From positions 248,001 to 312,000 of the forward strand of contig NZ_SDHX01000002.1 of assembly GCF_004118375.1 (NCBI RefSeq): 64,000 nucleotides of DNA. Direction: 5' to 3'. The notes beneath the pieces were generated by a model that was not told where the DNA came from, ran no database searches, and saw nothing but the letters and a program-made list of their open reading frames with translations. Each line of letters starts with the position of its first letter. Position 1 is the stretch's first letter. Shown piece by piece: positions 8,842 to 17,606 of the stretch. This DNA comes from Oleiharenicola lentus. Its GTDB lineage: Bacteria; Verrucomicrobiota; Verrucomicrobiia; Opitutales; Opitutaceae. The translations under genes and the position numbers were made by a program.

Positions 8842-10467
8842 TCAGTTGTTCTTCGAGGCGGCGGGCGTGCCGACCCAGTCCCGCAGGGCGGTGCCAATGT
8901 TCACAGGCTTCTGTTTGATGAGCTCGTTGAGCATCTCGGGCGTGACGGCGGAGCCGTTCTGGAGGGAGCGGGCGGCCATCTCGGGCGGCATCTGGAGAAC
9001 CTCGACCGGAACCGGCTCGGGCTTCTGGCGCGAGAGCATGCGGAGGAAGATGAGGAGGACCAGGGCGGCGCCGCCCACGGCGGACCAGCGGCTGCCGGCC
9101 TCGATCCAGCCCTGCCACTTGTTCTCGGCGTGGATGGCCTGGAGCTGCTCGGAGACCGGTTCGGCGGCGAAGGGGACTTCGGTTAGGGTGACGATGGTGT
9201 CGAGCGGCTGACCGGGCTCGGGTTTGAGCCCGAGGGCGTTGACGACCACCGCGCGGAGCGTGGCGAGTTCCTCGGCGGTGCGCGGCTGCGGCACGGCCTG
9301 CGGCGCGGGGGCGCCCTCGGCGGGCGGCGTGGCGGCGGCGGGCGCGACCGGCTGACGCTGTGCCACGAGCACGGCGGCGGTCACGTTCTTGATCGTGCCC
9401 GGGTTGCGCGTGGTGTTGGTGAGCGTGCGGTTGATCTCGTAGGTGGTGGTGCGGTTCTTGCGGTTCTGCTCGCTGTTGGAAACCGGACGGTTGGCCGCGC
9501 CCTCGGTGGTGGCGGCCTTCTCGGGCACGTTGGCGCTCACGCCGACGGCGCCGCCGCCGCTGCGGGTCTCGCTGGAGGTGTTCACATCCTCGGTGGAGGT
9601 CTGCGAGCGCACGACCTGGCCCTCGGGATCATACACCTCTGCGGAGATGGTGGTGGCCTCGGTCTCGATGTCGGCGGAGACGCGGACGACGGCGTTGCCG
9701 GGGCCGATGACCTGCGCGAGCATGGTCTCGACCTTCTTGGAGAGGTAATCCTCAACCTGCTGCTTGTAGCGCATCTGCGAGGAGGCGGTGCCGAGCGTGG
9801 GGTCCTGCTTGAGATCCTCGGAGAGCACGCGGCCGCGGTTGTCCACGACGGCGACCTGGTCGGGTCCGAGCCCCTGCACGGCGTTGGCCACGAGGTGGCG
9901 GATGGCGTTGACCTGGTCCACCTCGAGACGGCCGCCGCCCATGTCCACGAAGACCGAGGCGGTGGGCTTGATGCCGTTGTCGGTAAGGAGCAGGCGGTTT
10001 TCCGGTTGCACAATCATGACGCGCGCGGCGCGAACGCCGGAGAGCTGGCTGATGGTGCGGGCGAGTTCGCCCTGGAGCGCGCGGAGGTAGTTGGTGCGCT
10101 GCACGAAATCGCTCAGACCGAACTGGCCCTTGTCGAAGATCTCAAAGCCCACGCCCTCGCCGCTCGGGAGACCCTTGGCCGCGAGGTCCATGCGGAGCTT
10201 GTGCACGCGTTCGGCCGGCACGGAGACCGTGCCGCCGCCGGCGGAAATCTGGTGCGGGATGTTCTGCGACTGCAGGTAGCTGATGACCGCGGACGAATCC
10301 TTGTCGCCGAGGCGGGCGTAAAGCAGCTGGTAGTCGGGCCGGCGCGACCAGAGGACCACGGCAATCATGCCGCCGATGACGGCCACGGCGGCGACGATCA
10401 GCGACACGCGCTGGTTCAGGCCGAGCTGGGACCAGAGATCGAGGAGGGATTGGGCGAATTTCTTCAT
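8842..10467 (-). CDS. fliF: Flagellar MS-ring protein FliF
   Basis: A 541-residue protein with an N-terminal membrane segment (about 19-40, SLIVAAVAVIGGMIAVVLW), the ring-building motifs (YQLLYARLGDKDSSAVISYL, then VGFEIFDKGQFGLSDFVQRT) and a second membrane segment near residues 465-485 (WSAVGGAALVLLIFLRML), with a cytoplasmic FliG-binding tail. It forms the MS ring on which the C-ring and export gate are built. No clear Shine-Dalgarno sequence precedes the ATG at 10467. The tail is short but keeps LNELIKQKPVNIGTALRDW. Confidence 0.96.
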   Translation of the reverse strand: MKKFAQSLLDLWSQLGLNQRVSLIVAAVAVIGGMIAVVLWSRRPDYQLLYARLGDKDSSAVISYLQSQNIPHQISAGGGTVSVPAERVHKLRMDLAAKGLPSGEGVGFEIFDKGQFGLSDFVQRTNYLRALQGELARTISQLSGVRAARVMIVQPENRLLLTDNGIKPTASVFVDMGGGRLEVDQVNAIRHLVANAVQGLGPDQVAVVDNRGRVLSEDLKQDPTLGTASSQMRYKQQVEDYLSKKVETMLAQVIGPGNAVVRVSADIETEATTISAEVYDPEGQVVRSQTSTEDVNTSSETRSGGGAVGVSANVPEKAATTEGAANRPVSNSEQNRKNRTTTYEINRTLTNTTRNPGTIKNVTAAVLVAQRQPVAPAAATPPAEGAPAPQAVPQPRTAEELATLRAVVVNALGLKPEPGQPLDTIVTLTEVPFAAEPVSEQLQAIHAENKWQGWIEAGSRWSAVGGAALVLLIFLRMLSRQKPEPVPVEVLQMPPEMAARSLQNGSAVTPEMLNELIKQKPVNIGTALRDWVGTPAASKNN

Positions 10468-10525
10468 GGGGCGTTGGCCGGAGGAGAAAGAGTAGGATTA
10501 AGGGAGGGAGAACGGCCGGGCAGGC

Positions 10526-10870
10526 TCACACCTGCATGCGCATCAGTTCCTGGTAGGATTCGACGAGCTTGTTGCGGACCTCGACCATCAGGCTGAAAGC
10601 CACCGAGGCCTCCTGCATGGCGATCACGCTCTGGTGCAATTGGTCGTTGTTGCCGAGCAACACCTGCTTGGTGAGATCGACGGACGTGGCCTGCTTTTCG
10701 GCGACGGTGGAGACAAGTCCCTCCAGCACCGAGCCGAAGTTTGCGGCGGGCTGGGCCAGACGCATGCCATCGGGCAACGGCGCGGCGATGACCGGCTTGT
10801 GCGCCGGGTCGAGGCCCTTGAGCGGGAGTGCGTTGATGGCCGCGGGGGAAATGGAGCCGATGACGGACAT
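10526..10870 (-). CDS. fliE: Flagellar hook-basal body protein FliE
   Basis: A 114-residue protein ending in the FliE signature (VIAMQEASVAFSLMVEVRNK, then YQELMRMQV). FliE joins the MS ring to the proximal rod and is the first rod protein exported. Length fits the family (about 105-115). It follows flgC by 21 bases, giving the standard flgB-flgC-fliE order. Confidence 0.95.
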   Translation of the reverse strand: MSVIGSISPAAINALPLKGLDPAHKPVIAAPLPDGMRLAQPAANFGSVLEGLVSTVAEKQATSVDLTKQVLLGNNDQLHQSVIAMQEASVAFSLMVEVRNKLVESYQELMRMQV

Positions 10871-10891
10871 GGGGAGAGGGGTGCAGCGGGC

Positions 10892-11305
10892 TTACTTGCC
10901 GATTTCCAAGGTCTTCATCGCGAGCGTGCGCGAGTTTTTCACGACGGAGAGATTCGCCTCGTAGGCGCGGGAGGCGGTGATCAGGTCCACCATCTCGAAG
11001 GCGAGGTTCACATTGGGCATCTGGACGGTGCCGTCGGGACCGGCGTCGGGATGCTGCGGGTTGTAAACCGCCTGGCCGGGCGCCTTGTCGGCGGAGATGC
11101 TTGAAACGGAGATGGTCTGGAGCGGGGAGCCGCCCGCGCGCTTCACGAGCTCGTTCTCGAAGGAGACGATCTTGCGCTTGTAGGGGCCGCCCTCGGGCGT
11201 GCGTGTGGTCTGGGCGTTGGCGATGTTCTGCGCGACGATGTCGAGGCGGATCTTCTGGGCGGTCAGCGCGCCGGAGGTGATATCTACGCCGGAGATGAGG
11301 TTCAT
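10892..11305 (-). CDS. flgC: Flagellar basal-body rod protein FlgC
   Basis: A 137-residue rod protein with an N-terminal rod motif (LDIVAQNIANAQTTRTPEGG), a middle PYKRKIVSFENEL, and a C-terminal VNLAFEMVDLITASRAYEAN segment, as in FlgC of many phyla. It packs with FlgB and FlgF in the proximal rod. The spacing to flgB is eight bases. Length matches the family (about 135). Confidence 0.96.
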   Translation of the reverse strand: MNLISGVDITSGALTAQKIRLDIVAQNIANAQTTRTPEGGPYKRKIVSFENELVKRAGGSPLQTISVSSISADKAPGQAVYNPQHPDAGPDGTVQMPNVNLAFEMVDLITASRAYEANLSVVKNSRTLAMKTLEIGK

Positions 11306-11313
11306 GGCGGGAA

Positions 11314-11700
11314 TCAGGCGACGCGGCCGGTGATGGCCATCTTGAGCTGCTTGATGTTGCCCGAGACGATCTCGGTCAGATATTCGTATTCGACGGCGTT
11401 CTTGTTCATCGCGAGGAGCTCCTTCTCGATCTCCACGGAGTTGCCGTCGGGCCGCACGGAACGGGCGAAAGGATCCTGCGCGAGCGTGGGCTTGAGCGTA
11501 TCCTTCACGGCCATCAGGTCACCGGCCCGGACGCGGGACTTGAGCTGCTCGGCGAAATCGGCCGACACCTCAAGGCGTCGATATCCCGGGGTCTCGGAGT
11601 TGGCGATGTTGGAGGCGATGGCCTCCTGGCGCAGCGCCGCCGCGTCGAGAAGCTTCCTAGCCACCTGATAGTTCTCGGACTGGAAGATGGGATCGATCAT
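11314..11700 (-). CDS. flgB: Flagellar basal-body rod protein FlgB
   Basis: A 128-residue rod protein: AAALRQEAIASNIANSETPG is the rod motif, followed by YRRLEVSADFAEQL and the C-terminal MNKNAVEYEYLTEIVSGNIK. It is the first gene of the basal-body operon. The start is the ATG at 11700 with AAGGA about nine bases upstream; the longer ORF to 11844 was rejected because it adds a Trp/Pro-rich non-family leader. No sigma-28-type motif was found upstream, as expected for an early or middle gene. Confidence 0.95.
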   Translation of the reverse strand: MIDPIFQSENYQVARKLLDAAALRQEAIASNIANSETPGYRRLEVSADFAEQLKSRVRAGDLMAVKDTLKPTLAQDPFARSVRPDGNSVEIEKELLAMNKNAVEYEYLTEIVSGNIKQLKMAITGRVA

Positions 11701-11924
11701 GCGCAGTCCTTTACCACGCCGCATGCCAGCAAGCGGATGCACCGCTGTAAGCACTGATGCCCAACGCGATAAAATTTTCTCCCGGAAGCCCGCCGGCCAG
11801 TCGCAAATCGCTGTCGGCCAGGAGGGCAAATTTTGCCGGACCAAATTCGACCCGCGCCGGCTAAATTAACCGAGGGTCCTTAATAGCCGGCCATTTGGGC
11901 CGATGGAGGGGGGACCCAAACCTT
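11701..11924. promoter_or_regulatory. Divergent intergenic region between flgB and cheR
   Basis: 224 bases separate two divergently read operons and must hold both promoters. The segment contains AT-richer patches (around 11768-11777 and 11828-11868) but no sigma-54 (GG-N10-GC with good flanks) or sigma-28 element that stands out. The cheR ribosome site GGAGGGGGG lies at about 11905-11913. Confidence 0.4.
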
Positions 11925-12749
11925 ATGAGGGAAAGTGAGTTCGAGTTCATCCGCAATCTGGTCTATCAACGCAGCCGCATCTGTCTCGACGCCGGCAAAC
12001 GCGAGATGGTCTCGGCGCGCCTGGGCAAACGCCTGCGCGCCACCAACCTCACCTCGGTGACGGACTACTGCCGCCTGCTGCAATCGCCGCAGGCCGGCGA
12101 GGAGCTGGCGCACCTGATCGACACGATCTCGACCAACCACACGTTCTTCTTCCGCGAGAACGCACACTTCGATTTCGTCCGCGACCGCATCGTGCCCGAG
12201 ATGCGCCAACGCCAGCGCACCGAGCGCTGGCCGCGTTTTCTCGCGTGGAGCGCCGCCTGTTCCTCCGGCGAAGAGCCCTACTCGCTCGCCATCACGCTCC
12301 AGGAGGCGCTCGGCACCGAATGGGACTGGCACATCCAGTGCACCGACATCTCGCACCGCATTCTCGACCAGGCCGGCAAGGCCATCTACCGCACCGACAT
12401 CATCGAGCGGATGCCGGCCGCCACGGTGAAGAAATATTTCCAGAAGGGCGTGGGCCCCCAGGAGGGCAACTACCGCGTGCGCGCCGAACTGCGCCAGCGC
12501 CTCTCTTTCCACCAGCTCAACCTGCTCGACCGCGAGTCCCCCCTGCCCGATCTCTTCCACGTCATCTTCTGCCGCAACGTCATGATCTACTTCGACCGGC
12601 AGACACAGGAGGAACTCGTGCGCCGGCTCGCCAAGAAGCTGATCCCCGGCGGCTACCTGCTCGTCGGTCACTCCGAGAGCCTCACCGGCATCAACCACTC
12701 GCTCGAACTCGTCCGTCCCGCCACCTACCGCCGGCCGCCGGCCTCCTGA
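11925..12749 (+). CDS. cheR: Chemotaxis protein methyltransferase CheR
   Basis: A 274-residue CheR: an N-terminal helical domain, then a SAM-binding fold with AWSAACSSGEEPYSLA (the CheR motif G/ACSxGEEPYS), WHIQCTDIS and FCRNVMIYFD, ending GYLLVGHSESL. It methylates glutamates on chemoreceptors to reset signalling. The ATG at 11925 was chosen; an in-frame TTG at 11895 would add ten residues upstream of the family start. cheB follows two bases later. Confidence 0.96.
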   Translation: MRESEFEFIRNLVYQRSRICLDAGKREMVSARLGKRLRATNLTSVTDYCRLLQSPQAGEELAHLIDTISTNHTFFFRENAHFDFVRDRIVPEMRQRQRTERWPRFLAWSAACSSGEEPYSLAITLQEALGTEWDWHIQCTDISHRILDQAGKAIYRTDIIERMPAATVKKYFQKGVGPQEGNYRVRAELRQRLSFHQLNLLDRESPLPDLFHVIFCRNVMIYFDRQTQEELVRRLAKKLIPGGYLLVGHSESLTGINHSLELVRPATYRRPPAS

Positions 12750-12751
12750 TC

Positions 12752-13846
12752 ATGTCCGTCGTCCGCAAAATCCGCGTCCTTATCGTCGATGATTCCGCCT
12801 TCGTGCGGAAGATCGCGGGCGACACGCTGGCCGCCGATCCGGCGATCGAGGTCGTCGGCACCGCCGGCGACCCCTACCAGGCGCGGGACCGCATCCGCGA
12901 GCTGCGGCCCGATGTGCTCACGCTCGACCTGGAAATGCCGCGCATGGACGGTCTCACCTTCCTGCGTCTGCTCATGGAGCATCGGCCGATGCCCGTCATC
13001 GTGCTCAGCTCCCTGACGCAGCGCGGGTCCGACTACGCGCTTGAGGCCCTGAAGCTCGGCGCCGTGGACGTGCTCGGCAAGCCGGCGGGTTCCAGCTCCT
13101 TTGGCACCCTCGGGCCGCGCCTCGTGGCGATGGTCAAGGCCGCGGCCACGGCGCGCGTGCGCCCGAACGCCGCGGTCGGCGCCGTGGTGAACCGCGCCCT
13201 GCCCGCGCCGCTGCGCACCGATCCGCGCGCGTTGATTCTGCTCGGCGCCTCCACCGGCGGCCCCGAGTCGCTGCGCGAGGTGCTCACCGCCCTGCCCGCC
13301 GGGCTGCCCGGCATCGCCATCGTGCAGCATATTCCTGCCGGCTTCTCCAGGGCCTACGCCGACCGCCTGAACGGGATCTGCGCCTTCCCCGTGCGCGAGG
13401 CCGTGGATGGCGAGCGGCTCGACCCCGGCATGGCGCTCATCGCTCCCGGCAATTTTCACATGATGCTCGGCTGGCACGTGGACCACTACCGCGTGCGCGT
13501 GACCGACGGTCCGCAGATCTGGCACCAGCGCCCCGCCGTGGACCTCCTCTTCAAGTCCGCCGCCGACTGCGGCGCCGCCCCGCACTCCGTCGCCGGCATC
13601 CTGACCGGCATGGGCAAGGACGGTGCGGAAGGCCTCTTGCGTCTGCGGGAGAAAGGTGCCACCACGTTCGCACAGGACGAGGCCAGCTGCGTCGTTTACG
13701 GCATGCCCAAGGCCGCTTGGGAAAACGGCGCCGCCCAGCGCCAGTTGCCCCTCGACCGCATCGCCGCCTACCTGACCTCGCGCCACCTCGCCCGGCTCTC
13801 CCACCCGCCCTTCCCCGTGCCGGCGACGACTCCCACGACCCCATGA
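12752..13846 (+). CDS. cheB: Chemotaxis response regulator/methylesterase CheB
   Basis: A 364-residue CheB with an N-terminal receiver domain (LIVDDSAFVRK, phospho-Asp in VLTLDLEMPRMDGL) and a C-terminal methylesterase with the catalytic triad visible: Ser in GASTGG, His in VQHIP, Asp in GMGKDGAEG. It removes methyl groups from receptors when phosphorylated by CheA. It starts two bases after cheR and its stop overlaps the next gene (ATGA). An in-frame extension to 12245 is a shadow of cheR. Confidence 0.96.
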   Translation: MSVVRKIRVLIVDDSAFVRKIAGDTLAADPAIEVVGTAGDPYQARDRIRELRPDVLTLDLEMPRMDGLTFLRLLMEHRPMPVIVLSSLTQRGSDYALEALKLGAVDVLGKPAGSSSFGTLGPRLVAMVKAAATARVRPNAAVGAVVNRALPAPLRTDPRALILLGASTGGPESLREVLTALPAGLPGIAIVQHIPAGFSRAYADRLNGICAFPVREAVDGERLDPGMALIAPGNFHMMLGWHVDHYRVRVTDGPQIWHQRPAVDLLFKSAADCGAAPHSVAGILTGMGKDGAEGLLRLREKGATTFAQDEASCVVYGMPKAAWENGAAQRQLPLDRIAAYLTSRHLARLSHPPFPVPATTPTTP

Positions 13847-15102
13847 CCGAACAATCCCACACCATCCTGATCGTGGACGACGAGCCCGTGGTGCTCGGCG
13901 CGCTCAAGGAGACGCTCGAGCGCGAGCGCTACCATGTGGTCGCCTGTTCCAGCCCGGTGAAGGCCCTCGCCATTCTCGCGGAGCGGCAGTTCGCCGTGAT
14001 CATTTCCGACCAGCGCATGCCCGAGATGCTCGGCCTCGATTTCCTCGTCGAGAGCCGCAAGACCCACCCGCACGCCTCGCGCATCCTCGTGACCGCGGTG
14101 CTCGCGCTGCCCACGATCGTCGAGGCCATCAACCGCGGCGAAATCTTCCGCTTCATCGCCAAGCCCTGGCTGCGCGAGGAGCTGCTGGCCACCGTGCGCA
14201 ACGCCATCCAGCGCCACGACCTGATCGTGCGCAACGAGGCCCTCCAGGCCCGCTCGCAGGAGCTGAACGCCCAGCTCACCCTCGCCAACGCCGCCCTGGA
14301 GCAGAAGCTCAAGGACCTCGAGACCGAGCGCACCAAGCTTGACGCCGCCAACCACGAGCTCTCCGCCCGCTACGACAGCTCGCTCGAGTTGTGCCGCCGC
14401 ATCCTCACCGCCTACGATCCCGTGCTCGGCGGCCAGGCCAAGACGCTCGTCGAGTTCGCCACGAAGATGGGTGAGAATGAACATTTCTCGGCCGAGGAAC
14501 GCCAGGCCCTCGTTTCCGCCGCCTGGATGTGCGACCTCGGCCTCATCGGCATCTCGCGCGAACTGCTGCGCACCTTCCGCCAGTCACCCGGCAGCCTCAC
14601 CGAGCGCGAGCGCGGTACGCTGCAGAACCACCCCGTTTACAGCCAGACGCTCGCCGCGCTGGTGGATCCGGCGCCCGCGATCGGCGCGATCATCCGCGGC
14701 CACCACGAGCGCTTCGATGGCACGGGGTATCCCGACGGTCTCGTCGGCAAGAACATCCCCTGGGCCGCGCGCTGCCTCGCGGTGGCCGTGGGCTACGTGG
14801 AATCGGGCCTGCCCAAGCAGGCCGCCATCGACCAGCTTCTCGCCAAGTCAGGCACGCACTACGACCCCGAGGCCGTGCGCCTCTTTCTCAAGGTTTCCAA
14901 CCTGGTGAACCTCCCCCGCAGCGTACGCGAGATCCTGCTCGACGAACTCGAGCCCGGCATGGTGCTGGCCACGGGCATCTACAGCCCGCACGGCCTGCTG
15001 CTGATTGGCGAAGGCCAGCTCCTCGGCCCCGCCACGATCAACAAGATCCGCGACCACAACCAGATCGCCCCCATCAGCCAGCGGCTGTTGGTGTATTCCT
15101 AA
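13843..15102 (+). CDS. Response regulator with partly degenerate HD-GYP domain
   Basis: The 419-residue protein has an N-terminal receiver domain (LIVDDEP, phospho-Asp at about residue 56 in IISDQRMPE, Lys in RFIAKPW), a coiled linker (about 130-180) and an HD-GYP-like domain. The late part, HHERFDGTGYPDGL, is intact. The HD motif reads SAAWMCDLGLIG where active enzymes have a His-Asp pair, and the earlier helix lacks the expected metal-binding His. Active members cleave cyclic di-GMP; loss of these ligands suggests a binding or output role instead. Coupled to cheB by a four-base overlap. Confidence 0.85.
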   Translation: MTEQSHTILIVDDEPVVLGALKETLERERYHVVACSSPVKALAILAERQFAVIISDQRMPEMLGLDFLVESRKTHPHASRILVTAVLALPTIVEAINRGEIFRFIAKPWLREELLATVRNAIQRHDLIVRNEALQARSQELNAQLTLANAALEQKLKDLETERTKLDAANHELSARYDSSLELCRRILTAYDPVLGGQAKTLVEFATKMGENEHFSAEERQALVSAAWMCDLGLIGISRELLRTFRQSPGSLTERERGTLQNHPVYSQTLAALVDPAPAIGAIIRGHHERFDGTGYPDGLVGKNIPWAARCLAVAVGYVESGLPKQAAIDQLLAKSGTHYDPEAVRLFLKVSNLVNLPRSVREILLDELEPGMVLATGIYSPHGLLLIGEGQLLGPATINKIRDHNQIAPISQRLLVYS

Positions 15103-15144
15103 GCCGCAGGCACTGAACGCTGAAGGCTGAGGGATTCCCGGCGA

Positions 15145-15166
15145 ATGGGGTCACGCGTGACCCCAT
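15145..15166. terminator. Perfect 22-base palindrome between convergent genes
   Basis: The sequence ATGGGGTCAC-GC-GTGACCCCAT is a perfect inverted repeat lying in the 81-base gap between the convergent HD-GYP regulator and PilZ gene. It can fold the same way on both strands, so it may stop transcription from both sides, although no T-run follows. It could also be a dispersed extragenic palindrome or a protein-binding site. Confidence 0.55.
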
Positions 15167-15183
15167 CAGGAGGAAGATCCGGC

Positions 15184-15909
15184 TTAGCTCACCAGCCGTA
15201 GGAGCCGGCGGATATCCGGTGCGAAGGTCTTGGGCAGGTTTGAAGCCGCGAGGGAAAATTCCCAGCGGGCCTCGGCCTCCTGCTCCTTGGTGAGGACCGA
15301 CGAACCACCGCCCGCCAGCGACCGGAAAGCCACCCGCGCCTTGTTGTCGAGCATGTCCGTGCCGGCACCCGACAAGGCCGCACCGAAGCGTGCCATCGCA
15401 AAATCGAAGGCAACCAAATTGCGCTCCGGCTTGTCGTCGCGCCACACCACCAGCTTCGTCTCGCCGGCGCCAAGGTATTCCTCCCGGTAGCGGCCCGCTT
15501 CGGCGCCCGTTTCCCCGGCCTTAAGCGTTGAACTCGCGACAATCGTCTTCAGGAACGGCTCGTAGATTTTGTCCGCCCCGGCGAAGGACAGGTCAAAGCG
15601 CACGCCGCAGACGGAGTAGCGCGCCGAGCAGACGTAGTGGGCCAGGATGCCCCGCAGCTCTGCTTTGCGTCCGGCGTGGGACAGCTTCAGCACGCAGCTG
15701 TCGCCCTTGTAGGCCACGGCCGCGAGGCTGATCTGGATGTGGGCGCCCGAGGTTGAGACATCCACGAGGGTACCCGGCCAGTCCTTGCTCGCCGTGCCCG
15801 CATCGGAGCTGCGCAGCAGGATCGCGGCCTTCAAGCGGCAATCGTCGCTCACCGCGTAGCGGGTGTGCTTGCGTTTGGAATCCCCAGACTTGGTGTCGGC
15901 TGAACTCAT
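15184..15909 (-). CDS. PilZ-domain protein
   Basis: A 241-residue protein with both PilZ cyclic-di-GMP contact motifs: an RxxxR-type segment near the start (KRKHTRYAV, about residues 12-20) and D/NxSxxG as LVDVSTSGAHI (about 48-58). The C-terminal 110 residues have no recognised family. The start is the ATG at 15909; the longer ORF to 16176 adds unrelated sequence. Position beside chemotaxis genes suggests a cyclic-di-GMP effector on motility or envelope functions, but this is inference. Confidence 0.82.
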   Translation of the reverse strand: MSSADTKSGDSKRKHTRYAVSDDCRLKAAILLRSSDAGTASKDWPGTLVDVSTSGAHIQISLAAVAYKGDSCVLKLSHAGRKAELRGILAHYVCSARYSVCGVRFDLSFAGADKIYEPFLKTIVASSTLKAGETGAEAGRYREEYLGAGETKLVVWRDDKPERNLVAFDFAMARFGAALSGAGTDMLDNKARVAFRSLAGGGSSVLTKEQEAEARWEFSLAASNLPKTFAPDIRRLLRLVS

Positions 15910-16063
15910 GGTTTGAGGGTTAACATGACACTTCCCCGGCAAAGCACAATGAAGAGCCCAAAGAAAGTCCGGTTGCTGATGACCCCGGCAACGGTTGCTT
16001 TTCAGTCCGACCACGGGCCTGAAGGAGTTTAGGTTTCCGCGGTGTTTCCCGGCATACACCCGC

Positions 16064-16501
16064 ATGAAATCCCTATCCTTCTCCTGCTTCCTCCTGGCCA
16101 GCACCTTGGCCGCATTCGCCAGCATCCCTGCGCTCCCCGTCGAAAAGTTGAAGCTCGGCGACTGGGAGGACGACATTGGCTACCGGCAAGCGGTGCGGGT
16201 GGGCAACACGGTCTTCATCTCCGGCACGGTGGGGACCGGGCCCATGCCCGTCGCGATGCGGGAGGCTTACGGTGTCCTCGAAACCACGCTCAAGCACTTT
16301 GGCCTCACCTTCGCCCACGTGGTCAAGGAGACCATCCATACCACCGACTTCGAGGCCTTGAAGGCGAACCTGGCCGTGCGGCGCGGCTTTTACGGCAAGG
16401 ATTTCCCCGCAGCCACCTGGGTGCAGGTTGGCCGGCTCTACGAACCCAATCACGTCATTGAGATCGAGCTCGTGGCCGTAATCCCCGAACCGGCCAAGTG
16501 A
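16064..16501 (+). CDS. RidA-family protein with signal peptide
   Basis: A 145-residue protein. Residues 1-20 form a hydrophobic signal-like segment (FSCFLLASTLAAFAS). The rest is a YjgF/RidA fold (VGNTVFISGTVGTGP, then KHFGLTFAHVVKETIHTTDF, ending VIEIELVAVIPEP). RidA enzymes hydrolyse reactive imines and enamines in the cytoplasm; an exported copy is unusual. The family Arg is present in QVGRLYEPNHV. The start at 16064 keeps the leader; the upstream extension to 15995 was rejected. No operon partner. Confidence 0.85.
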   Translation: MKSLSFSCFLLASTLAAFASIPALPVEKLKLGDWEDDIGYRQAVRVGNTVFISGTVGTGPMPVAMREAYGVLETTLKHFGLTFAHVVKETIHTTDFEALKANLAVRRGFYGKDFPAATWVQVGRLYEPNHVIEIELVAVIPEPAK

Positions 16502-16541
16502 GGCCGGGGACATGGTGCACCCCTCGCAGCACCCTCGACGA

Positions 16542-17396
16542 TCAATCCCGCGAAAGGGCCCAGGCCAAAAATCCCGGGAGCAGGTCCGCCCAAGCGGTTT
16601 CGTGGTGTTCGCCCCCTTCAACCAAGACGTAGTGGAGATTGCGCCCGCGTTCCGCCCCTTTGCTCTCCAATTCACCGACCAAGTCGGAAGTATCCTGCAC
16701 GGCATCGATCACGCCGTTGCCGTCACGATCGTCGGTTTCTTCCTTGGTCCCGACGGAGAACCACCAGCGCTGGTCCGCCGTGCGGGGCGCTGCGGCCCGC
16801 ACTTGGCGATGAGCCAGTCGCGATGACTGCCGCACGGCAGCCGAACCGTCTTCACCCCGCCACCAGAACGAACCAGAGAAGACTCCCGCAAAGCCAAAAA
16901 CTTCAGGATGCCGCCAGGCCAGATCGAAAGCCGCCAGGCCACCCAGCGATGAGCCCATGATACCTGTGCGCTTGGGGTCCGCCAAGATGCCATAACGAGC
17001 CCGCACTGCTGGCAGCACAGCCTTGGTCACGAATCTCTGGAAATCCACCGCCTGCCTTCCGCGGCCTGCATAATCCAGCACGCCGGCCAGGCCGTATTCC
17101 TCAACCCGATCCCGGCCTGACGGAATCGCGATAACCAGGGGCACCCGCCGGCCTTGCGCCTTGAGGTGGGCGAGCGCCGCTTCCAATCGCCAGGCTTCCA
17201 TATTTTGCCCGTCAAGGGCGACCAGCACCGGTGTCGAAGCCGTGACCTTGTCAGGCACATAAATCCTCACCTCCCGCGCCTCCACTCGTCCAAAATCCAG
17301 TCCGGACAGCAATTCGACCGCAGCCCCGACAGGGATCACCGCACCACCGGCCAAAAACATGCCCAGATACGCCAGGATGGTCTGCCATCTTTGCAT
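16542..17396 (-). CDS. Exported esterase (enterochelin-esterase-like alpha/beta hydrolase)
   Basis: A 284-residue protein with an N-terminal signal segment (about residues 6-25) and an alpha/beta-hydrolase fold of the putative-esterase family. The nucleophile elbow GIMGSSLGGLAAFDLAWRHP, VIAIPSGRDRVEEY and the C-terminal catalytic His in EGGEHHETAW are visible. Likely a periplasmic or secreted carboxylesterase; the substrate cannot be told from sequence. It is convergent with ridA, with a 40-base gap and no clear terminator. Confidence 0.82.
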   Translation of the reverse strand: MQRWQTILAYLGMFLAGGAVIPVGAAVELLSGLDFGRVEAREVRIYVPDKVTASTPVLVALDGQNMEAWRLEAALAHLKAQGRRVPLVIAIPSGRDRVEEYGLAGVLDYAGRGRQAVDFQRFVTKAVLPAVRARYGILADPKRTGIMGSSLGGLAAFDLAWRHPEVFGFAGVFSGSFWWRGEDGSAAVRQSSRLAHRQVRAAAPRTADQRWWFSVGTKEETDDRDGNGVIDAVQDTSDLVGELESKGAERGRNLHYVLVEGGEHHETAWADLLPGFLAWALSRD

Positions 17397-17606
17397 GAAA
17401 TCCGTTTTGCCGGACCCCGCCGTTGAAGCAAGCGTCGGAGCTTATCTGCCGACTGGGCGGCATTGTTGCTCCGCGCGGCAGTTTCTGCCGCGTCTAGGAT
17501 TCTATACGTGGCACAAGCGGAGGATTTCTCATCCAGTCAATCACTTCAGCAGGTGCGCCGTTAGGTGGCATGGCTGATGCAATTTCACTGGGCACCCCCT
17601 CGCCCC

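Noticed and set aside
11880-11906. Possible sigma-28 site before cheR (TTAA ... GCCGATGG)
   Set aside because: The -35 is poor and transcription would start within or beyond the ribosome site.
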